DNA of 26,828 nucleotides from an uncultured Clostridia bacterium (GTDB taxonomy: Bacteria; Bacillota; Clostridia; Christensenellales; Aristaeellaceae): positions 1 to 26,828 of the forward strand of contig CALNAU010000043.1 in NCBI GenBank assembly GCA_937874275.1. The letters are read 5' to 3'. Shown piece after piece: positions 22,441 to 26,828 of this stretch. How positions within the stretch are numbered: position 1 is the first letter of the stretch; every line of letters begins with the position of its first letter. The position numbers and the translations under genes are program-made. The notes under the pieces were generated by a model that was given only the letters and a program-made list of their open reading frames with translations, was not told the origin of the DNA and searched no databases.

Positions 22441-22625
22441 ACCCGTGGTACCACCTTGCTTTGCAGCGCGTACGCTGCCTCGATGCGCGATACGGAGCGC
22501 AAGCCCGCGGCCCTCGCCGCTGCCCTCCAAAGCGACCTTCTCCGGCTTAGCCCGGCGCCCTTTCAGCCAAGGGGCGCCTCTCTTGGGGGTGCTGCCGGAT
22601 ACTCCTCTTTTTCCCGGGGCGATTG
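22402..22625 (-). promoter_or_regulatory. T-box riboswitch (valine) controlling valS
   Basis: On the minus strand the T-box core GGTGGTACCACGGG (22454-22441) is unmistakable. Its UGGU bulge suits a tRNA acceptor end ACCA, as in tRNA-Val. Stem I lies upstream with the GAGTA-type loop near 22600 and, on its 3' side, GAAGGTCGCT. The triplet GTC (22536-22534) is the likely specifier codon and encodes valine, agreeing with the downstream gene. The 3' end is the terminator at 22402-22440. The 5' boundary is approximate. Confidence 0.9.
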
Positions 22626-22670
22626 TGAAGGAAACCAACGAAATGTGCCCGTCAGGGCTTTCGAATGGTG

Positions 22671-22865
22671 TTACGCCTTCTTGGCATCCTCATCCATCTT
22701 GATGACTTCGACGCCATTGTAGTAGCCGCAGTTCTTGCACACGCGGTGCGCAAGCCTCATCTGCTTGCACTGCGGGCACGGGACAATGGTGGGAAGCGCC
22801 AGCTTCCAGTGCGTACGACGTTTGCGGCCGCGCGCGCGAGATACTTTTCCCTTTGGTAGAGCCAT
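22671..22865 (-). CDS. rpmF: 50S ribosomal protein L32
   Basis: A 64-residue large-subunit ribosomal protein, zinc-binding form. MALPKGKVSRARGRKRRTHW is the conserved start, and the zinc ribbon is CPQC (with the first Cys after TIVP) plus CKNCGYYNG. The upstream open frame adds residues without meaning; ATG 22865 has a full AGGAGGTG ribosome site. It directly follows the DUF177 gene, two bases apart, the standard arrangement in bacteria. The T-box leader of valS begins about 45 bases after its stop. Confidence 0.98.
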   Translation of the reverse strand: MALPKGKVSRARGRKRRTHWKLALPTIVPCPQCKQMRLAHRVCKNCGYYNGVEVIKMDEDAKKA

Positions 22866-22867
22866 GA

Positions 22868-23395
22868 TTACACCTCCTGCTCCTTGTTCAGCAATTGCTG
22901 CAGTGCCGAAAAAGGATGCTGCTCGGGCAAGTCTTCCTGGTCGGCATGCGTTTCCCGTTGAAAACTTACGATGTTGTCCAGCCCTTGGCATGTTTCCTTG
23001 CACAGGAAGCGCATGGGCAAATCCAGCAGCGTAAGGGTCAGCGCCAGTTGGTCAACCGCCAATTGCGGCCCGTCATAGGCCAGGCGGTCCAGCGGGTCTG
23101 TGTCATCCCCGCTCTCCTCCAGCAGGTCTTGCGGCCTGATGAAGATTTCGTAGAAGGGTACGTCCACCTCGTAATCGGCGGGCTCAAGGCACTTGGCACA
23201 GGCGGCATGCGCCACGGTGGTCAAACGCCCCTCCAGGTGCAGCTGCCCTTCCTCCAGGGCGAAGTGCCCTGTCATCTGCACCGAGTCGAAGGCAACCATT
23301 TCCCCCAGAATGTCCTGGGGCGCCAGGTGCTCCTCATGTTGATAGGGGAACCGCTGGCCCGGGTTGCGCAGCGCCCTGGAAATGTCAAGCGCCAC
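22868..23395 (-). CDS. DUF177 (YceD) family protein
   Basis: A 175-residue YceD-family protein, linked in bacteria to rpmF and large-subunit/23S rRNA accumulation. The N-terminus ALDISRALRNPGQRFPY matches the family's usual opening. The central HAACAKCLEPADYEVDVPFYEIF has the CxxC and acidic pattern, and near the C-terminus LDLPMRFLCKETCQGL the second Cys pair. Start choice is difficult: ATG 23401 directly abuts GGGGGG, and a TTG at 23416 is within a few bases of the transcription start. GTG 23395 is six bases from the G-run, which is normal ribosome-site spacing. It is first in an operon with rpmF. Confidence 0.9.
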   Translation of the reverse strand: MALDISRALRNPGQRFPYQHEEHLAPQDILGEMVAFDSVQMTGHFALEEGQLHLEGRLTTVAHAACAKCLEPADYEVDVPFYEIFIRPQDLLEESGDDTDPLDRLAYDGPQLAVDQLALTLTLLDLPMRFLCKETCQGLDNIVSFQRETHADQEDLPEQHPFSALQQLLNKEQEV

Positions 23396-23424
23396 GGCCA
23401 TCCCCCCAATCGTCAACGCGCAGT

Positions 23425-23453
23425 ATTATATCGGCCCCATCAGGCTTTGTCAA
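23425..23453 (-). promoter_or_regulatory. Consensus promoter of the DUF177-rpmF operon
   Basis: Minus strand: perfect TTGACA (23453-23448), 17-base spacer, perfect TATAAT (23430-23425). The expected start near 23418 leaves a very short leader of about 20 bases. Confidence 0.88.
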
Positions 23454-23481
23454 CGCCTGCTCCGGTTGGCGCGCCATTTTT

Positions 23482-24501
23482 TCAGCCCTGCTCATCGGCG
23501 GAAACCTCATCGGCTTCCTGTCCCTGCGGCTTGGCGTCGTGGTTGATGGTGATGACCACATACCGGTTGGGCTCCTCCCCCTCGGAGTGCGTGGCAATGC
23601 CCTCATGGTCCTGCAACGCGCTGTGCAGTACGCGCCGCTCGTAGGGGTTCATGGGTTCCAGCGATACGCGGCGGCCTGTGCGCAGGGCACGGTTGGCCAT
23701 GCGGTTGGCCAAGCGAACCAGGGCGTCCTCACGCTTGGCGCGGTAGCCCTCGCTGTCCAGCGTCACGCGGGTGTAGTCATCCTTGCCGCGGTTGAGGTAC
23801 AGGCCGGTCAGGTACTGCAATGCGTCCAGCGTTTCGCCGCGGCGGCCAATCAGGATGCCCTGGGCATCGCCCTCCATGGTGACGCGGATGTTGCCTTCCT
23901 CGTCGGTCAGCACATGCACGCTGACGGGCACGCGCATCAAAGTGGTTAACTCCTGCAGGAAGGACTGTACCTGTCCCTCCAGGGTGGCGGGGTCCTTTTG
24001 CTCGGCCGGGGTCGCGGGCACAGCGGGTGCCTTTTCGCGCGGCTTGCGCGGGGGCTTGGGGGCGCGCTCGGCCTTGGGGGCTTTGGGTTCCTGCACCTGG
24101 GCCGCGGGCTTTGGCGCGCGCTGCCGGGCAGGCTTTGCCTCCTCCCGGGGCGCGGCCTGCGGCTGTGCCGCGGGCTCTGCCTGGGCTTCGGTGGCGGTTT
24201 CTGCCTTGGGCTTTCTGGCGGGCTTGCTGCGCGCCGGACGGCTCTCCCGCGGGGCGGGCGCACTGCGGCCAGCGTCATAGCTGCTCAGGGAATCGGCGAA
24301 GATGGAAGCCGTATCGCGGGTTTCGTCCTCCTTGATGGTCAGGCGCACGCGCGCCATCTTGCTGCCAAACAGGCCAAACAGCCCCTTGGACCCCTCGTCC
24401 AAAATGTCGACCTGCACCTCGCCGATGCTCAGCCCCAGCTTGTTCAGGCCCTCGGAAATGGCTTCTTGTACGGTTTTACCGGTAGACTCGTATGAACTCA
24501 T
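23482..24501 (-). CDS. jag: RNA-binding protein Jag/KhpB
   Basis: A 339-residue cytoplasmic RNA-binding protein implicated in cell-envelope growth and elongation control. Jag_N domain (residues 1-50: TGKTVQEAISEGLNKLG, then GSKGLFGLFGSKMARV). A long Ala/Pro/Lys/Glu-rich disordered linker follows (about 75-165). A KH domain (about 170-240) has the GxxG loop as GRRGETLDALQYL, and a C-terminal R3H domain has RMANRALRTGRRVSLEPM and PYERRVLHSAL. The linker is longer than in Bacillus. ATG 24501 overlaps the yidC stop as ATGA, so the two are translationally coupled. mnmE, often next in Bacillota, is missing downstream; the DUF177 promoter follows instead. Confidence 0.95.
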   Translation of the reverse strand: MSSYESTGKTVQEAISEGLNKLGLSIGEVQVDILDEGSKGLFGLFGSKMARVRLTIKEDETRDTASIFADSLSSYDAGRSAPAPRESRPARSKPARKPKAETATEAQAEPAAQPQAAPREEAKPARQRAPKPAAQVQEPKAPKAERAPKPPRKPREKAPAVPATPAEQKDPATLEGQVQSFLQELTTLMRVPVSVHVLTDEEGNIRVTMEGDAQGILIGRRGETLDALQYLTGLYLNRGKDDYTRVTLDSEGYRAKREDALVRLANRMANRALRTGRRVSLEPMNPYERRVLHSALQDHEGIATHSEGEEPNRYVVITINHDAKPQGQEADEVSADEQG

Positions 24502-25562
24502 GTAACTGCCTCAGCTCCTTTGGCTTCAGCCTCCAGCCTGTCAACCCGATCGTAATGCTTGGTAATCAGGAAGCTCAGGGCGGTGGCAATCAGGTTGCTG
24601 ACCACCCAGTACAGCGCAAAGCCCGCGTTGGAAGTCAGCGTGATGAACACGGAAAACAGGGGGAAGAAGTACTTCATGAAGCCACCCATGCCGGGCGCCG
24701 CCTGCTGGCCGGTCGCCTGGTCGCCGGTGGGTACGGGCGCAGCACCCGATGCGCCGGGGGTCAGCTTGGTCATCAGCACCTGGCTGAGGCCGGCCAATAC
24801 CGGCAAAATCAGGTAGCCGTTGTGCTGGATGTACACGGTGATATTGAATAGGAAGAAGTTGATGTTCGCCCAGCCGGACATGGGCTGCACATGGGCCATA
24901 TACGTGGGGGTAGCCTGCAGGGCAGTCGTCAGGTGAGGCAGCAAGGCCTTGAGCGTGTCGTTGGTGGCAAAGGTGAACATCTCGGGCGTAAACTCCGGCA
25001 CCAGCTGGGCCACATGGCTGGTGATGATGCCAACCTGCTCCGGGCTCAACTTCGCGGCCACCTGCTGCCACACATCCAGCGGGATCATGCGGATGGCGTT
25101 GATATCCGGGGCAACCGGGGCAAACAGCGAGTCGGCCATCCAGATGTTCTTCACCCACAGCCAGCCCTCGTACACCGGCTCCTGCCCGGACAGGAAGGTG
25201 AAGACCTGCTGGGCAATCTGCTCGTTGGCCAAGGCACGCATGGCGCCGAACATGGCGAACAGGATGGGCATCTGAATCAACAGCGGCAGGCAGCCGGACA
25301 GCGGGCTGTAGTGCTCCTTGCGCATCAGCTCCTGCTGCTTTTGCTGCAGCTTCTGCTTGTCGTTGGCATACTTTTGCTGCAGCTTGTTCAGCTCCGGCTG
25401 TATCTTGGCCATCTTGCGCATGCCCTTGCGGTTTTTGATGTCTAGCGGCAGCAGCAGCACCTTGATGAGAATCGTGAATACAACGATGGACCAGCCGTAG
25501 TTGGCGATGATGGTGTAAATCCAGTCCAGGATGGCCTTGAGCGCATTGGTAATGGCAGACAC
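24498..25562 (-). CDS. yidC: Membrane protein insertase YidC/Oxa1
   Basis: A 354-residue inner-membrane insertase. First conserved helix YGWSIVVFTILIKVLLLPLDI, where Lys replaces the hydrophilic-groove Arg of Bacillus proteins (I recall Lys as common in Clostridia). A cytoplasmic coiled hairpin follows (KIQPELNKLQQKYANDKQKLQQKQQELMR), then PLSGCLPLLIQMPILFAMF. An extracytoplasmic insertion of about 90 residues comes next, then the later helices (ILPVLAGLSQVLMTKL, YFFPLFSVFITLTSNAGFALY). There is no N-terminal lipobox, unlike SpoIIIJ. The start is GTG 25562, eleven bases after AGGAGG, a slightly long spacing. It follows yidD by five bases and overlaps jag. Confidence 0.95.
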   Translation of the reverse strand: MSAITNALKAILDWIYTIIANYGWSIVVFTILIKVLLLPLDIKNRKGMRKMAKIQPELNKLQQKYANDKQKLQQKQQELMRKEHYSPLSGCLPLLIQMPILFAMFGAMRALANEQIAQQVFTFLSGQEPVYEGWLWVKNIWMADSLFAPVAPDINAIRMIPLDVWQQVAAKLSPEQVGIITSHVAQLVPEFTPEMFTFATNDTLKALLPHLTTALQATPTYMAHVQPMSGWANINFFLFNITVYIQHNGYLILPVLAGLSQVLMTKLTPGASGAAPVPTGDQATGQQAAPGMGGFMKYFFPLFSVFITLTSNAGFALYWVVSNLIATALSFLITKHYDRVDRLEAEAKGAEAVT

Positions 25563-25567
25563 CTTGG

Positions 25568-25807
25568 TCAGTCCCTCCTTATTGCTCCGTCCGGCAGTTC
25601 CGGTACGGGGTCATATCCCCCCTGATGCAGGGGATTGCAGCGCAGAATCCGTTTGAAGCCCATCCAGCCGCCCCGCAGCGCGCCCCAGCGCTGGATGGCG
25701 ACACGGGCATACTCCGAGCAGGTGGGCACATAGCGGCAGGACGCGGGCAAGTGCGGGCTGATAGCCCGCTGATAAAAGCCAATCAGGGCGAGCATGGCCC
25801 GCTTCAT
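25568..25807 (-). CDS. yidD: Membrane protein insertion efficiency factor YidD
   Basis: A 79-residue protein of the YidD family, thought to help YidC-dependent insertion at the membrane. Diagnostic features are FYQRAISPHLPASCRYVPTC (abbreviated as the family's Cys-containing core), SEYARVAIQRWGALRGGW and RILRCNPLHQGGYDPVP. Length is typical. Its ATG (25807) overlaps the stop of rnpA, so translation is coupled within the rpmH-rnpA-yidD-yidC-jag cluster. Confidence 0.97.
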   Translation of the reverse strand: MKRAMLALIGFYQRAISPHLPASCRYVPTCSEYARVAIQRWGALRGGWMGFKRILRCNPLHQGGYDPVPELPDGAIRRD

Positions 25808-26139
25808 GGCGATTCCCTGTACAGCTGCATCCGTCTAAGCAGCCTGTCCATGTCCTGTGCCAGTTGATGGTAGTCCGCCTGTGCGGCAGGCAAGCGGGCC
25901 GTAAACACATAGAAGCCGCGCTTGAGCTGCGGCATGGTCAACCGAAACCATTCGCGCATGCGGCGCTTGATGCGGTTGCGCACCACCGCCTTGCCCACCT
26001 TGCGGGATACCGAAAACCCTGCCTGCAGCTTGCCTGCCCTGACATAGGTCAGCGTCATCAGGGGCTGCGCCGCCATTTTGCCCTTTCGGTACACATAGCG
26101 GAACTGGCTGTTTTTTCGGATGCGGTTGGCTTTTTGCAT
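25804..26139 (-). CDS. rnpA: Ribonuclease P protein component RnpA
   Basis: A 111-residue basic protein that binds the catalytic RNase P RNA and helps mature tRNA 5' ends. The conserved opening (RIRKNSQFRYVYRKGK) and the RNR signature (SRKVGKAVVRNRIKRRMREW) are complete, followed by the usual central strands and C-terminal helix. It lies 105 bases downstream of rpmH, beyond a hairpin that probably lowers read-through so that less RnpA than L34 is made. Confidence 0.97.
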   Translation of the reverse strand: MQKANRIRKNSQFRYVYRKGKMAAQPLMTLTYVRAGKLQAGFSVSRKVGKAVVRNRIKRRMREWFRLTMPQLKRGFYVFTARLPAAQADYHQLAQDMDRLLRRMQLYRESP

Positions 26140-26171
26140 CGTGCTTCCTTAGGTCGCTTGCTTGCCGTAAG

Positions 26172-26210
26172 AAAAACCCGCCCCCTCAAGACATTCATCA
26201 GCAGGGCGGG
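26172..26210 (-). terminator. Partial terminator between rpmH and rnpA
   Basis: A 7-bp GC stem (26177-26183 with 26204-26210) with a 20-base loop, followed on the minus strand by TTTTTCTT. It would end part of the rpmH transcripts before rnpA. Confidence 0.6.
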
Positions 26211-26244
26211 CGAAGCCATGCGGTCCCAGGGGCAGCGGGCTAAG

Positions 26245-26379
26245 TCAGACGGTCAGCTCTTTGCGTCCACGGCGGCGGCGGGCTGCCAGTACGCGGCGGC
26301 CGCTCTTGGTGGACATGCGGGCACGGAAACCGTGCACCTTGTTGCGCTGACGCTTCTTGGGCTGATAGGTACGAAACAT
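26245..26379 (-). CDS. rpmH: 50S ribosomal protein L34
   Basis: A 44-residue ribosomal protein. FRTYQPKKRQRNKVHGFRAR, STKSGRRVLAARRRRGRKEL (residues 2-42 with one Met between) is close to the universal L34 sequence except for Phe-Arg in place of the usual Lys-Arg at the start. ATG 26379 follows GGAG with about 10 bases spacing. It is first in the rpmH-rnpA-yidD-yidC-jag cluster, with its own consensus promoter and a leader of about 75 bases. Confidence 0.97.
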   Translation of the reverse strand: MFRTYQPKKRQRNKVHGFRARMSTKSGRRVLAARRRRGRKELTV

Positions 26380-26460
26380 GGTACGAACACTCCTTCTATC
26401 TGACGCATTCGGCGTCCAAACGCATGGCATCATGCAGAACACCACATAGGGAACCCAGTT

Positions 26461-26489
26461 AGTATATCCAAGTCCACACAGGCTGTCAA
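26461..26489 (-). promoter_or_regulatory. Promoter of the rpmH cluster
   Basis: Minus strand: perfect TTGACA (26489-26484), 17-base spacer, TATACT (26466-26461), giving a start near 26454. Confidence 0.85.
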
Positions 26490-26532
26490 GCCCAATGCAC
26501 GCCCACTTTGCGAAACTTGGCAGGATATATAC

Positions 26533-26561
26533 TTGACATTCCCCGCTCAAAGGAGTAGTAC
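26533..26561 (+). promoter_or_regulatory. Promoter of the thiolase gene
   Basis: Perfect TTGACA (26533-26538) with a poor -10 at 17 bases (TAGTAC, 26556-26561). The -10 area holds two copies of AGTAGTA (26554-26560 and 26568-26574) and the palindrome TAGTACTA, suggesting an activator or repressor site. It is divergent from the rpmH promoter. Confidence 0.5.
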
Positions 26562-26582
26562 TATATCAGTAGTATGAATTGC

Positions 26583-26621
26583 TTCGAGACGGGCACCGCG
26601 ATGGCGGCTGTCCGTCTCGAG
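26583..26621 (+). promoter_or_regulatory. Very stable hairpin in the thiolase 5' leader
   Basis: CGAGACGG (26585-26592) pairs with CCGTCTCG (26612-26619), and pairing continues inward to CCGC-GATG-GCGG with one bulged C; flanking bases add up to two pairs. This gives about 17 pairs and a 4-base loop. No T-run follows, and the thiolase ribosome site (AGGAGG) begins about 13 bases later, so it is not a standard terminator. Confidence 0.6.
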
Positions 26622-26644
26622 GTGCGAACAAAAAGGAGGACGAC

Positions 26645-26828
26645 ATGGGAAAGGTATACATCGTAGCAGGCCGGCGCACGGCCATCGGGTCGTTTCTGGG
26701 GTCGCTGAGCGACGTGAACGCGGTGGACATGGGGGCCGAGGTGGTCAAGGCCGTGTTGGCGGACGCCAAGGTAAAGCCCGAGCAGGTGGATGAGCTGATT
26801 TGCGGCAACATCCTGTCGGCCGGTCTGG
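26645..26828 (+). CDS. Acetyl-CoA acetyltransferase (thiolase), 5' part only
   Basis: The first 61 residues of a thiolase, cut by the window edge. KVYIVAGRRTAIGSFLGSL is the conserved opening, followed by GAEVVKAVLADAKVKPEQVD and ELICGNILSAGL, the strand before the active-site Cys region (near residue 90, outside the window). ATG 26645 follows AGGAGG by five bases. Biosynthetic thiolases condense two acetyl-CoA to acetoacetyl-CoA, often the first step of butyrate formation in Clostridia; a degradative role cannot be excluded from this fragment. Confidence 0.92.
   Translation, partial: MGKVYIVAGRRTAIGSFLGSLSDVNAVDMGAEVVKAVLADAKVKPEQVDELICGNILSAGL

Noticed and set aside
24000..24270. Low-complexity Ala/Pro/Lys stretch as a possible repeat element
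   Set aside because: It encodes the disordered linker of Jag between Jag_N and KH domains; it is in frame and needs no mobile-element explanation.
26380..26640. Replication origin beside rpmH
   Set aside because: No cluster of DnaA boxes or AT-rich unwinding region and no dnaA reading frame; the interval is filled by two divergent promoters and a hairpin.

Overview
The window looks like a chromosomal segment of a high-GC member of the Clostridia (Bacillota), probably a fermentative anaerobe. The signs are Gram-positive style promoters (several TTGACA-17-TATAAT matches), strong GGAGG ribosome sites, a valS T-box leader, a type III pantothenate kinase with an ECF-type pantothenate transporter, an oxygen-sensitive two-subunit class I fumarase, MgtE, Jag/KhpB and a biotin-dependent transcarboxylase-like operon. 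No tRNA, rRNA, CRISPR array, insertion sequence or prophage was seen. No gene-free gap exceeds 300 bases; the longest (4178-4472, 13914-14134, 22381-22670, 26380-26644) hold regulatory sites and are described below.

Layout. 1-2830: a NUDIX hydrolase (-) diverges from a Gfo/Idh/MocA dehydrogenase plus TIM-barrel sugar epimerase pair (+), closed by a hairpin terminator. 2831-8600: mgtE (-) with a long leader (small leader ORF and an attenuator-like arrangement) diverges from tmcAL, fumarase alpha and beta subunits and a D,D-carboxypeptidase (+). 8605-11340: a minus-strand operon panT-coaX-capA, whose transcript starts with a folded leader and ends in a CapA-like protein that lacks the family's usual residues. 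11379-13994: a membrane-anchored NusG_II-domain protein and a secreted flavoprotein with a covalent-FMN domain and a fumarate-reductase-like FAD domain. 14051-17835: a four-gene operon of carboxyltransferase, OadG-like small membrane subunit, biotin carrier and pyruvate/oxaloacetate carboxyltransferase.

17917-26489: housekeeping genes, all minus strand: rpmH, rnpA, yidD, yidC, jag; then yceD (DUF177) and rpmF from a consensus promoter; then T-box-controlled valS with rsmH and rsmI. The right edge carries the start of a divergent thiolase gene (+) where dnaA is often found in Bacillota.

Working together, the transcarboxylase-like operon (pyruvate to oxaloacetate), the fumarase (malate to fumarate) and the fumarate-reductase-like flavoprotein could form parts of a reductive dicarboxylate (succinate/propionate) route, although the reductase is predicted to be extracellular and its substrate is unknown. 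The points most worth a second look are the mgtE leader peptide/attenuator, the transcarboxylase operon with a divergent carboxyltransferase, the secreted flavoprotein with its NusG_II neighbour, the CapA pseudoenzyme candidate and the structured panT leader. All calls come from reading the sequence and remembered family motifs; no database search or folding program was run.
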